Source of the DNA: Verrucomicrobiales bacterium
GTDB taxonomy: Bacteria; Verrucomicrobiota; Verrucomicrobiia; Verrucomicrobiales; DEV007
DNA length: 47,555 nucleotides
Assembly: GCA_002726915.1 (NCBI GenBank)
Contig: PBSY01000008.1
Coordinates: 45,871 to 93,425 of the forward strand
Direction: 5' to 3'
How positions within the stretch are numbered: the first letter of the stretch is position 1; every line of letters starts with the position of its first letter. The notes under the pieces were generated by a model, which saw only the letters and a program-made list of their open reading frames with translations, was not told the origin of the DNA and did not search any database. The position numbers and the translations under genes are program-made. Below, in pieces: positions 17,875-25,797 of the stretch.

Positions 17875-18333
17875 ATGAAAGGATCCGACGACGTCCGCAA
17901 ATTGCTAAGACTCAAACGCTACGAGTCCCCTGGAGAAGATTACTTCGATTCGTTCCTGGAGGACTTTAAAGACCGGCAACGTTCTGAGCCCCTGGGCCGT
18001 TCCCCTTGGTCGATTCTTGCAGAAAGACTGACGGTTTGGTTCAACGAACTGGGACGGGCAAGGTGGCTCGTCCCGGCTGGAGCTGCCGCTGCGATAGTCG
18101 GCGTCGGGGTTTTTGTGGCTACGTGGGTCCCACCAGAAACCAGAGCAGATCTCCCTGCTGTGGCAACCACCGCGGAGATGCCCAGTAACGACGAGGTATC
18201 AGAAAAATTCGAGATCACTGTTCCGCGTCTGGATACAGACGAGCCTTCTTACCGTCCCGAAGTTCAATTCCCCAATGAGGGAATCGATAAAACCCCTGCG
18301 GGTCTCCTGCCTACAAATTACCGGGAGCTTTGA
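17875..18333 (+). CDS. probable membrane-anchored anti-sigma factor
   Basis: A 152-residue protein 77 bases downstream of the sigma gene. The cytoplasmic N-terminus (about 60 residues) contains LLRLKRYESPGEDYFDSFL, a pattern I associate with small proteins next to sigma factors in this phylum. One membrane segment follows (WLVPAGAAAAIVGVGVFVATWV), then an acidic, proline-rich periplasmic tail of about 65 residues. It has no zinc-binding HxxxCxxC motif. The assignment rests on position and topology. The ATG at 17875 is preferred over the TTG directly before it. Confidence 0.55.
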   Translation: MKGSDDVRKLLRLKRYESPGEDYFDSFLEDFKDRQRSEPLGRSPWSILAERLTVWFNELGRARWLVPAGAAAAIVGVGVFVATWVPPETRADLPAVATTAEMPSNDEVSEKFEITVPRLDTDEPSYRPEVQFPNEGIDKTPAGLLPTNYREL

Positions 18334-18620
18334 TCACGATATCTGCCGCGATTCGGAGCAAGACTCTCGCTTCTGCAGGGCTCTTCATCTCCACGGAGAG
18401 CCTGCCGCACGAGGGTTTGGTCAAACCGACTCCTCTCTCTGTCTGAGCAGATCAGAAACCGAAGAACTAGTCGATCTCTCCGATGTGCCATTTCACCATC
18501 CGGCGGGTATCCGCTGAGGTCGGCATCGTACAAAGATTAGATAAAAAATAGCGCCACTCCAACATTCCCCAAAGTTCAGCCAATTCAGTGAGTCACTTAG
18601 ATGGAATACGAGAACGAGGA

Positions 18621-19232
18621 TTAGAGGCTCACTCGCCCCTGCAGCGCCTTCATCAAGGTGAGTTCATCTGCCGACTCCAACCCACCCCCTGCAGGAATAC
18701 CCTGTGCCAGTTTCGAGACTCGGATCTCGCTGAAATCGGCCAGTATCTCAGCAAGGTAATTACCGGTGGCTTCCCCCTCCACATCGGAACTTAGTGCGAG
18801 GATAACCTCGGTGAAATTCCCTGCGCCGAGTCGCTCCAAAAACTCACGGATCCTCAAGTCCTCGGGCCCCACATTATCAAGAGGAGAGATTTTTCCGCGC
18901 AATGTGTGGTATTGGCCCCGGTAAGCGCCAGAGCGTTCTAAGGGTAATATATCGGTTGGTTGTTCCACCACGCAAAGTGAGGCCGAATCGCGCTGAACCG
19001 AATCGCATATCGCGCAGCCTTTCTCCTCGGTCGCAAAAAACCCGCAGGTACGGCACTCAAAAACGGTCTCCCCGGCAACACGAACCACATCAGAAAACAG
19101 CGCAGTAGTTCCCTTTTTCTGCTGCATCATCCACACCGCGACGCGTTCCGCACTCTTAGGCCCAATACCGGGAAGCTGCTTAAGATGCACGATCAAAGCT
19201 TTGACCGGTTCGGGATAGTCAACTTGTGCCAT
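18621..19232 (-). CDS. recR: recombination protein RecR
   Basis: Part of the RecFOR complex that loads RecA at single-strand gaps. The 203 residues are normal. A helix-hairpin-helix lies at about 15-30 (LKQLPGIGPKSAER), a C4 zinc finger at C60, C63, C73, C76, and a Toprim domain from about residue 85 (CVVEQPTDI through ALSSDVEGEATGNYL). No dnaX or YbaB gene is adjacent, although these are its usual neighbours in other bacteria. Confidence 0.96.
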   Translation of the reverse strand: MAQVDYPEPVKALIVHLKQLPGIGPKSAERVAVWMMQQKKGTTALFSDVVRVAGETVFECRTCGFFATEEKGCAICDSVQRDSASLCVVEQPTDILPLERSGAYRGQYHTLRGKISPLDNVGPEDLRIREFLERLGAGNFTEVILALSSDVEGEATGNYLAEILADFSEIRVSKLAQGIPAGGGLESADELTLMKALQGRVSL

Positions 19233-19266
19233 AACGCTGCTTCAATTCATAAACCTATCCTAATGG

Positions 19267-20574
19267 CTACATCAAACTGCTCAACCGAGCGTGGCCTTCC
19301 TCAGTCAATTGCTCCTGTCTGGACTTTGAACCACCTTCCAAGGCCGCAATTACTTCCTGAGTTTGAGCAATATAGAACTCAACTGGACCATCACTGCGTC
19401 CAGCGATCCGCGCCTGAGTCAGCTGATCAAGCGCCTTCTCGTAGTTTTGCTCACGAAAGTGAATGACCCCCTGCCAAAAAAGATCGCGGCGCTTAGCCTC
19501 TTTTGCATCAAACGAACCTGAGGAAGCAAGTAATTGATATATCTCAGTCATCACATCGTCCTCCGGGTTATAAAACATTTCCATGGGGCGAAACTCGAAT
19601 TGCCCCTCAACAAGGCGATACGTTTCCGGCCCTACTAAGAGATCGGAACGATATCTCGAATTAGCACTCGCCAGCCGCCTTGAGTAATCCGTCTCAGCCC
19701 CGGTAGCGCTGTAGTAATAGTGCCCTCTCGAACCGTAGACACCGACGGCCATAGGCCCCGAACTGATTCCAATCCCAAAGTGGATCGGTTGATACCAGCG
19801 GGTCTCGCATTCCTCGTTTAGGGTCTTGAGTTGAGGCCGAAGTTCCAGAGCTGCCCGGCATGCTTCTTCGGCATGTTTATCATCAGACTGCACCATACCG
19901 AAGAAAACTCGCACCAATTCAGGACCTGACTCATCCAGATAGGCACCCTGCGAAGTGAGGAAAGTTGAAACGGTGCGCAAAAAGAGATTGCTCATCTTCA
20001 TCAGATCCGCCGCCTCTAATTTCTCACAGAGGTCGGCGTGATTGAGGATACGGCAAGTCAGCACAGTTACATTTCGAACCCCTGCCTCAAATTCGGGGGG
20101 CTCATGAGCTTCGAGTAACTTATTGAACGTCTCATGAGACACCCGAAATCCAAGAACATCCTGTAGCAATCGTTTTCTCATCCCCCGTTCAGTTCCGGCA
20201 AAAATGAATCCTCCAGCCGCTGCCAAGAGCCCTGCTCCAAGCGCCGAGAACGGCTCAAATAGAAGCCCGTAGAGAGCCATCGTCCAAGAAAGCCCGAGTA
20301 ATAGAAGGGCGGCACAACCACACACGAGAATCTTTTGCGCTATTTGGGAAAGATCGATAACGCACCAAGCAACCCCTATCGATACCGCGAGAACAACAAG
20401 CACCTCGATCCATAGGTAGCGAATTACAGTGGGCGCCTTGAGCAGTCCCCGCGTGACATAGAGTTCCTCGAGCCATGCAGCGCTTGCTGAGAATGCCCCC
20501 AAGGCAACCGCAACGATGATGAGCAAGGCTGCGCCCGCGCCAATCAAAATGGCTGTAAAAACATACCGTTGCAT
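19267..20574 (-). CDS. degenerate class III adenylate cyclase-like membrane protein
   Basis: A 435-residue protein with about four N-terminal membrane segments (within residues 5-127), then a class III cyclase-type domain at about 165-345, then a TPR-like tail (LFWQGVIHFREQNYEKALDQL). The cyclase landmarks IHFGIGISSGPMAVGVYGSRG and the TGAETDYSRRLASAN segment are clear. Key residues are altered: the first metal aspartate (FADI in the family) is Arg175 in LTCRI. The usual Lys-Phe-x-Gly-Asp stretch reads ESGPE, putting Glu at the second metal position. The transition-state Asn is replaced by Asp. It is therefore probably not an active cyclase and may be a sensor or binding protein. It starts 34 bases upstream of recR's region but is transcribed after it in no clear operon. 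Confidence 0.65.
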   Translation of the reverse strand: MQRYVFTAILIGAGAALLIIVAVALGAFSASAAWLEELYVTRGLLKAPTVIRYLWIEVLVVLAVSIGVAWCVIDLSQIAQKILVCGCAALLLLGLSWTMALYGLLFEPFSALGAGLLAAAGGFIFAGTERGMRKRLLQDVLGFRVSHETFNKLLEAHEPPEFEAGVRNVTVLTCRILNHADLCEKLEAADLMKMSNLFLRTVSTFLTSQGAYLDESGPELVRVFFGMVQSDDKHAEEACRAALELRPQLKTLNEECETRWYQPIHFGIGISSGPMAVGVYGSRGHYYYSATGAETDYSRRLASANSRYRSDLLVGPETYRLVEGQFEFRPMEMFYNPEDDVMTEIYQLLASSGSFDAKEAKRRDLFWQGVIHFREQNYEKALDQLTQARIAGRSDGPVEFYIAQTQEVIAALEGGSKSRQEQLTEEGHARLSSLM

Positions 20575-20668
20575 TCTCGTCTACTACCGGAGTTAAGTCT
20601 GCCGGTATCTCGGGCGAAAGTAAAGCCTTCTGAAGCGTTGGCAAGATCGCGCTCCCCGCGAAATCCTG

Positions 20669-22174
20669 TCAGGCGCGCTGACGCTGAAACCCGAGTTTCT
20701 CTTTGAGTTGACTGCCTACCGAGCGTATCCCGCTCTTGCGATTGAGCTGCTGAACTTGTTTTAAACTCGTCTCGTCAGAGAGCCACTCATCCTGAAGGTG
20801 ATGAAGCTTTTTAACGGCACGGAAATGCGGGGTTTCAACGCCCGCAGGAAGCATCTTAGGAGACAGCCCAGCTCCTTCGCAGAATTTGGCCAATCCTTGG
20901 AAATACTTGTGGTGTAGCTGGCCTGCGTGCTCTTGCAAAGCCGACAGGCCGACTCGAAGAGCTTTATCAAATCCTATCTTCCAATCCTCGTCGTTGGAAA
21001 ACTCAATCGGGACGTCATCGTGCTCCCAAAGTTCACAGTAACTGCGGATCGCATTACTTTCGGTTGGGACATTGATACGGGCCACCCCACCCGACATGGA
21101 GATCACGCGACAATCAAGTGAGCTGCCACAGTAAAGTCGCGAGTGCAGAAGGAGTGAAGCGATTTCCCATATATTGTCCGAACCGAAGCTAGCCGCGTTC
21201 CATTCCGGAAAGGCACGAACCCACTGACGAGTAGAGGAAGCCCCCTGTCGGGTCGCATCAAAGAAAATAATACCAAGGCTTTCGGTTTCGCTGACTTCCC
21301 TGAGTGCTGCGGTAAGTTTTTCAAAATCCACTGATTTTACCTCCCCAATCTCGACGGCAATCCAACCATTAGGAAAACGATCCCTGACCGCATCCATCGC
21401 TGCACTATCGCGAGAATCCCGAAGCTGCCGAGCACACACTTGAGGAATCACACTCAAAGCACACGGCATGCGATGAACATCCACTCCCTCACTCTTCAGA
21501 AAGTCAGCTCCATCCTTGTCACTAATACCGACAAAATCAGCAAGACGCATCTGAGCAACAAGTCGCTCCTTCATCTTGTCGCTCAATGCCTCATGGTTAG
21601 AAAGGCCAACCGCGTGGTAGCTGGACCTCGCTCCGTAGAATTCTCCCTCGGGCGCGAGCAAATAGGCGAAATCATCCAACTGTCCGGTTCTCCTGCGAAC
21701 ATAGGCGTTCAATTCCTCTGCTCCAACAATGGCAGCCAAGCTTTCAAATCGCTCTGCCTCCTCTTCGATCACTGCTTTGGGATACCCTTCGAGCAGATTC
21801 TCTCCAACACTGGCAGTACCATAATGGAGGAGCTGTAGTTGCTTTCCACCCATCTGCAGAGCCCCTTCGCCATAGTTGCAGACAACATGGCCGCCTACCG
21901 TTGTCCGGTCGATTCCGGCGAGACCGGCACAGCGAAATCTGGCAAAATTTATCACACGACCCAACACGTGAGGCTTGAGCATCTCGCCAATCTGATACTG
22001 ATCCGCGGGCCCGACCAACAGGGCATCATGAGACGCAACATTTATCTGTTTGACATCAGAAACCGGAGCAAGCCAATCGAGGCCCGGGCGATGGTGAGAG
22101 CGACCACGTCGCGAGACAGAAGAAGCCTTTTCACTGAGCTCGTTAAAGCAGAGTCGGTTGAGAGTGTCAGCCAT
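20669..22174 (-). CDS. polysaccharide pyruvyl transferase-like protein
   Basis: A 501-residue cytoplasmic protein. The central part resembles polysaccharide pyruvyl transferases (PF04230, GT-B-like). LLHYGTASVGENLLEGYP, then ADFVGISDKDGADFLKSEGVDVHRMP follows the 'ISVRD..S...L...G' pattern of the family. Later LLLHSRLYCGSSLDCRVISMSGGVARINVP follows its 'SRLHG...A...G.P' pattern, with the usual His replaced by Tyr in RLYCGS. The last 90 residues (from about 410) are unassigned. If genuine, it would modify a cell-surface glycan with pyruvate. No glycosyltransferase cluster surrounds it. The start has no visible ribosome-binding site because an inverted repeat occupies that position. Confidence 0.5.
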   Translation of the reverse strand: MADTLNRLCFNELSEKASSVSRRGRSHHRPGLDWLAPVSDVKQINVASHDALLVGPADQYQIGEMLKPHVLGRVINFARFRCAGLAGIDRTTVGGHVVCNYGEGALQMGGKQLQLLHYGTASVGENLLEGYPKAVIEEEAERFESLAAIVGAEELNAYVRRRTGQLDDFAYLLAPEGEFYGARSSYHAVGLSNHEALSDKMKERLVAQMRLADFVGISDKDGADFLKSEGVDVHRMPCALSVIPQVCARQLRDSRDSAAMDAVRDRFPNGWIAVEIGEVKSVDFEKLTAALREVSETESLGIIFFDATRQGASSTRQWVRAFPEWNAASFGSDNIWEIASLLLHSRLYCGSSLDCRVISMSGGVARINVPTESNAIRSYCELWEHDDVPIEFSNDEDWKIGFDKALRVGLSALQEHAGQLHHKYFQGLAKFCEGAGLSPKMLPAGVETPHFRAVKKLHHLQDEWLSDETSLKQVQQLNRKSGIRSVGSQLKEKLGFQRQRA

Positions 22175-22178
22175 ATTC

Positions 22179-22195
22179 AGATATTACGTATATCT
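22179..22195. promoter_or_regulatory. inverted repeat at the pyruvyl transferase-like gene start
   Basis: AGATAT (22179-22184) and ATATCT (22190-22195) form a perfect 6-bp inverted repeat ending 5 bases before the start codon at 22174. It lies in an A/T-rich island (about 22175-22245) that also has CTAAAGAA/TTCTTTAG. It may be an operator or a leader hairpin that hides the ribosome-binding position. Confidence 0.3.
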
Positions 22196-22302
22196 AAAAT
22201 ATTTACAATTACTAAAGAAAAATTCTTTAGCTTTATCGGCCGAAACGAGCGATTCGGCAGCTGCTTGAAATCCTGGCAAGAAGAACAACTAAAATGGGGG
22301 GG

Positions 22303-23148
22303 TCAGTTTCTCGCTCTGGTGACTTCTTTCATCTCTTCCTCAGTCGATCCTGTCGTGAGAATGCGCACAAGGTAGTCGCTTGTCTTTTCTGCCTCCGAAA
22401 AGTTCAGCCAGTGAGCGAGATTTTCAGGTCTTTCAAGGCGCGAAAAAATCACACGCTTAATCCGCTCCCGCTTGACCCACATAGTGCCGTAACCCTGGGA
22501 GTCGTCATCATTAAGAAGATTACTCGACCAGACTTTGACCTGATCTCCGGCACCATTAAGACCCAGATAAACAACGAGATGACCACTCTCTCCCTTTCCG
22601 ATCGATTCATTCCAAAAGATTTTCATGAAATCGCCGGGAGTGGCCCCGTCGAATGACGAAAAATTAGTTCCGAGGTCAAGTCGCTCGAACAAGACGGCTG
22701 TGCCAGGGCCATTCGCATTCCAATGCCCAAAGATGCCAACCCCGTCCATTTTTCCATGAATGACGGATACTTTGTCACCAACATCAGCCATCTCCCGACT
22801 CAACTCCTTGGTAAGCACTCGTTGCAAACCTGCCACACTAACGACGTCGCAGAAGAGCAAATAGGTAGCACTTGAACAAAAACTGTAGCGAGCCGCTTTC
22901 GCCGGTTTGACTCTCAGTTGGCCGCTCAGTTCGACCTGAAGCGCTCTCCCAAGATCCTCCACCGTCTGGTAGAGCTCGTCGAACCGCTGAGATTCAGGTA
23001 AGCCCTGACGGTAGCGTCCGTAGACGCCCCCTTGGGGCATATTTTCGATTCGCTCGACTATCAGCTGATTGTAGTCGGCTGCCATTCCGAGAGAAATCGC
23101 TCCAAACAGCACCTGCGTTATCATATAGATTCGTAAAGCTGACGGCAT
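22303..23148 (-). CDS. secreted NlpC/P60-like cysteine hydrolase
   Basis: A 281-residue protein with an N-terminal signal peptide (cleavage expected near LGMAA). The motif SFCSSATYLLF has the helix-start cysteine (Cys91) of NlpC/P60 and related peptidases. PGDFMKIFWNESIGKGESGHLVVYLG carries the partner histidine (His190), with the family spacing 'GDF......SGHv.iyLG'. It is therefore a candidate cell-wall peptidase or amidase. A third catalytic residue cannot be assigned by eye. The ATG at 23148 is preferred; a GTG one codon upstream is possible. The leader carries a structured element and a terminator (23209-23395), suggesting conditional expression. Confidence 0.5.
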   Translation of the reverse strand: MPSALRIYMITQVLFGAISLGMAADYNQLIVERIENMPQGGVYGRYRQGLPESQRFDELYQTVEDLGRALQVELSGQLRVKPAKAARYSFCSSATYLLFCDVVSVAGLQRVLTKELSREMADVGDKVSVIHGKMDGVGIFGHWNANGPGTAVLFERLDLGTNFSSFDGATPGDFMKIFWNESIGKGESGHLVVYLGLNGAGDQVKVWSSNLLNDDDSQGYGTMWVKRERIKRVIFSRLERPENLAHWLNFSEAEKTSDYLVRILTTGSTEEEMKEVTRARN

Positions 23149-23208
23149 CACAAGATGAAAGTTTATGCCAGATCACCTCAAGGAGGTCAAACTCAGCTTC
23201 CCCTCTCC

Positions 23209-23266
23209 AAAAAAGACAGAGGCCTTGAACCCTCCAGCAAATCAAGGTTTGAATAAGGCCTTTTTT
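23209..23266 (-). terminator. bidirectional terminator in the leader of the NlpC/P60-like gene
   Basis: AGGCCTT (23220-23226) pairs with AAGGCCT (23255-23261), extended inside by AACC/GGTT. It is flanked by six A (23209-23214) and six T (23261-23266), so it can end transcripts in both directions. On the minus strand it lies about 60 bases before the gene start at 23148 and directly after the structured element. Confidence 0.6.
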
Positions 23267-23272
23267 CTTCCA

Positions 23273-23395
23273 GAAACCACTCCTGTCAGCTTCAGAGCTG
23301 AAGTTCTTGGTTTTCGGGCAAATCCTCCCCAGGGGCGGACTGCCGCGAATGAGTAACGAGAGCATAGAAATGGGATTTTAAGTGGGAGTGGTTTC
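23273..23395 (-). ncRNA. candidate structured leader RNA (riboswitch/attenuator-like)
   Basis: GAAACCACTCC (23273-23283) and GGAGTGGTTTC (23385-23395) are exact 11-base complements that close a 123-base domain. Inside are a hairpin CTTCAG/CTGAAG (about 23290-23303) and a second one with helices GGCA/TGCC, TCC/GGA and CCC/GGG. On the minus strand it is followed by an intrinsic terminator and then the NlpC/P60-like gene, the layout of a regulatory leader. It could equally be a free small RNA. I do not recognise a known riboswitch class in it. Confidence 0.4.
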
Positions 23396-23501
23396 CCTGA
23401 AAAGTCAGAGCCAGAGTCTCTCAGTTCCACGATTTCTCTGGAAAGAGTCATAGAATCGGGACTTCAGGCAAAAACCCCTGATTTTTCGGGGCTCCAAAGC
23501 C

Positions 23502-23529
23502 TTGACAAGCGGGACAAACCGCCTAGGTT
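23502..23529 (+). promoter_or_regulatory. probable promoter of rplM-rpsI
   Basis: TTGACA (23502-23507), a 16-base spacer and TAGGTT (23524-23529). The -35 is a perfect sigma-70 match, the -10 a weak one. The start would be near 23536, leaving a leader of about 75 bases before rplM. In that leader AGGACT/AGTCCT can pair. The whole 465-base gap 23149-23613 is accounted for by this promoter plus the leader elements of the opposite-strand gene. Confidence 0.5.
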
Positions 23530-23613
23530 CCCGCTCCCCGTCTAGCATTGGGACGAATTAAGGACTTAATTTCGAGTCCTGTTCCAAAAAAAGCGGGCAA
23601 TCAATTTAGGAGA

Positions 23614-24042
23614 ATGAAAACTTTTTCTGCCAAAGCTGAAGAAATCGACCGCAAGTGGTATGTGATCGACGCCGAGAACAAGGTTCTCGGAGATGTTGCT
23701 GTCGCCGCTGCCAAGCTACTCCGCGGCAAAGATAAACCCCTCTTTACCTCCCACGTGGACTGCGGAGATTTTGTTGTGGTGGTGAATGCCGATAAAGTTA
23801 AACTTACCGGCAACAAGGAAGAACAAAAGATTTACACGTCATATTCAGGCTATGTCGGAGGTCAGAAACGCGAGAGTGTCGCTAAGCTTCGCGAACGTCG
23901 CCCCGAACTCATTGTTGAACGTGCTGTCAACGGAATGGTTCCTCACAATCGCCTTGGTCGCCAGATCATGAAAAAACTCAAAGTTTACGCCGGCACCGAA
24001 CACCCGCATGAGGCGCAGAACGCTGAGACCTTTAAATTTTAA
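23614..24042 (+). CDS. rplM: 50S ribosomal protein L13
   Basis: Large-subunit ribosomal protein of 142 residues. The ATG at 23614 is chosen because AGGAG lies just upstream and translation begins [20 protein letters not shown], the family N-terminus. The open frame 22 codons upstream is not coding-like. Family landmarks are [26 protein letters not shown] and [27 protein letters not shown]. It is followed by rpsI, the conserved pair in bacteria. Confidence 0.97.
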   Translation: MKTFSAKAEEIDRKWYVIDAENKVLGDVAVAAAKLLRGKDKPLFTSHVDCGDFVVVVNADKVKLTGNKEEQKIYTSYSGYVGGQKRESVAKLRERRPELIVERAVNGMVPHNRLGRQIMKKLKVYAGTEHPHEAQNAETFKF

Positions 24043-24083
24043 TCCCGAAAGCTTCTCCAGATAAGCCATTTGCCTTTCAAGTC

Positions 24084-24473
24084 ATGAGCGAAACCTACTC
24101 AGCCACTGGTCGCCGCAAGACCTCTACTGCACGAGTCACACTGACTCCCGGAAGTGGTAATATCACCATCAACAAGCGCGCCTTCGAAGAATATTTCGGC
24201 ACGCTTTCTCTCCAGAACCAAGTGCTTCACCCATTTCACGTGGCTAACGCAGTGAATCAATTCGATGTCGCCGTCAATACCCGCGGAGGCGGTGTTACGG
24301 GTCAAATCGGAGCGATCCAGCTCGGTATTGCCCGCGCTCTTCTCAAAACGAACGAAGAGTTAAAGGAATCTCTTCGCGAAGCCGACCTTTTGACACGCGA
24401 TTCACGCAAGAAGGAACGCAAGAAAGCAGGTCAGCCTAAGGCTCGTAAGCGCTTCCAGTTCTCGAAACGTTAG
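24084..24473 (+). CDS. rpsI: 30S ribosomal protein S9
   Basis: Small-subunit ribosomal protein of 129 residues. It begins with the typical YSATGRRKTSTARVTL, has the GGGVTGQIGAIQLGIARALL core, and ends with the basic tail RKKAGQPKARKRFQFSKR whose last residues contact P-site tRNA in ribosomes. It lies 41 bases after rplM, co-transcribed, and is followed by a strong terminator. Confidence 0.97.
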   Translation: MSETYSATGRRKTSTARVTLTPGSGNITINKRAFEEYFGTLSLQNQVLHPFHVANAVNQFDVAVNTRGGGVTGQIGAIQLGIARALLKTNEELKESLREADLLTRDSRKKERKKAGQPKARKRFQFSKR

Positions 24474-24502
24474 TCGCTCTTCACACAGACAGAATTTTCA
24501 CG

Positions 24503-24536
24503 AACAGGGTTGGGTGCTTCACTCAACCCTGTTTTG
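24503..24536 (+). terminator. terminator of rplM-rpsI
   Basis: AACAGGGTTG (24503-24512) pairs perfectly with CAACCCTGTT (24524-24533), extended by three further pairs around the loop GCTTC and followed by a short T run. It lies 30 bases after the rpsI stop. Confidence 0.85.
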
Positions 24537-24655
24537 CATTAGCCATGTGCCTTTCCGTCGCCGCAGAAATCCTTCTCACGGGAAAATGGAGGGACAGGGT
24601 GACCCCGCCCAATTAGATCGGGCTTCTAGGCCGGTTTACTCTGAGTCTCCCAAGC

Positions 24656-24859
24656 TTAGGAAGATGAGGCTTTAATCTCTTCCGCGGCTTTCTTGGGGCC
24701 GAGATGGCGTATGTCAGCAGCGCCTTCGAGGAAAATGCCGTCCTCAGCAGTGTTGACAGCATGATCCCCCACCCGCTCTAGGCTTCGGACAACAAAAAGC
24801 CTGCCCCTTGCTGGAGGTAGGCCTTTGAAAAACTGAGATGTCAGTTTGCGCTCTACTTC
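24656..24859 (-). pseudogene. phoU: 3' remnant of phoU
   Basis: A minus-strand frame ending in TAA at 24656 encodes about 67 residues matching the C-terminus of PhoU, the phosphate-signalling and Pst regulator. RLFVVRSLERVGDHAVNTAED corresponds to the family's 'LLFIARxLERIxDHATNIAED', then DGIFLEGAADIRH closes it as in PhoU. The first two thirds of the gene are missing. There is no in-frame start codon, and the similarity stops where it runs out of frame into the end of korB. A deletion appears to have joined korB directly to the tail of phoU. Together with the rpsI terminator this explains the whole gap 24474-24852. Confidence 0.72.
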
Positions 24860-25776
24860 ATAGAAGCAAAGCGGTCAGCAAGTATCTCGGCTGATGACTT
24901 CTCCCCAACTTTTTCTCGTGAAGCATCAATCCACTGCTGCTCGAGTTGGTTTTTGGTCGGTCGATCAGCTTCATAAAAGACACCAAATTTACCGGGATAC
25001 TGAAGCGACGCTAACTCATAGGCTGAATTTTCATCGGTGACATCATGCCGAGCCTTATCTTCTTCGGTATTATCCCACTTTTTCTCTTCAATCAGCTCAA
25101 ACTCTCCACCTTTTCGAGGGTTGGCATTATCAAAGATACCCGGGTAGAACACGACACATTCCGACTGCACCTCAACCACGCTGAAACCAGGATGTTTAAT
25201 CGCCCTCTCAAACATTTCCATCATATGCTTCACCTGGGCTGCGTGAGTTCGTCCAACAAATGAAGCCCCGCCGTAAACGAGTTTTTTCATAGGATTGATC
25301 GGACGGTCAATCGCCCCGGTCGGATCTGTCTTCGACTTGAACCCCTCGGGACTGGTCGGGGAGGTCTGCTTCTTGGTCAAACCGTAGACGAAGTTGTCCA
25401 TCACCACGTAAGTGAGGTTGATATTCTTTCTAGCAGCATGGTCAAGATGGTTTCCACCAATTGAATATCCATCGCCGTCACCGCCAAAAGCAAACACGTG
25501 AAGATCCGGACGAGACAAGCTCACTCCAGAAGCTAAAGGCAGAGCCCGACCATGAATAAAATGAACACCATGACTGTTCACAAAATATGGAAACCGCGAT
25601 GAGCAGCCGATACCAGCAATTGTGCAGATTTTTTCATGCGGAATTTGAAGCTTTTCGAGCACCTTGAAAAAAGCAGCTAAAACGGCAAAGTCCCCGCAGC
25701 CAGGGCACCAAGTAGGGTGATCCGCAGAGAGATCTTTCTTGGTCAGTTTTTTGGGTTCGTCGGTCGCAGATGACAT
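24853..25776 (-). CDS. korB: 2-oxoacid:ferredoxin oxidoreductase, beta subunit (KorB-like)
   Basis: TPP-binding subunit of 307 residues. Iron-sulfur ligands are visible in WCPGCGD (C24, C27) and GIGCSSR (C58), with a further Cys in VQSECVVFYPG. The TPP/Mg motif is GDGDGYSIGGNH. Paired with the alpha subunit 21 bases upstream, it would oxidise a 2-oxoacid to acyl-CoA and reduce ferredoxin. The two-subunit layout with gamma fused to alpha is typical of 2-oxoglutarate enzymes (KorAB); pyruvate or another 2-oxoacid cannot be excluded from sequence. The C-terminus directly meets the phoU remnant. Confidence 0.88.
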   Translation of the reverse strand: MSSATDEPKKLTKKDLSADHPTWCPGCGDFAVLAAFFKVLEKLQIPHEKICTIAGIGCSSRFPYFVNSHGVHFIHGRALPLASGVSLSRPDLHVFAFGGDGDGYSIGGNHLDHAARKNINLTYVVMDNFVYGLTKKQTSPTSPEGFKSKTDPTGAIDRPINPMKKLVYGGASFVGRTHAAQVKHMMEMFERAIKHPGFSVVEVQSECVVFYPGIFDNANPRKGGEFELIEEKKWDNTEEDKARHDVTDENSAYELASLQYPGKFGVFYEADRPTKNQLEQQWIDASREKVGEKSSAEILADRFASMK

Positions 25777-25797
25777 GGTTTAGGAAAGGTTTTAGAT

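Noticed and set aside
18334-18482. Minus-strand stop-free stretch of about 45 codons ending at a TAG near 18321 (contains SPAEARVLLRIAADIV), with a GCAGG/CCTGC hairpin
   Set aside because: The amino-acid pattern looks mildly coding-like, but there is no convincing start and no family; it may be chance or an old remnant. Rest of the 287-base gap to recR shows nothing.
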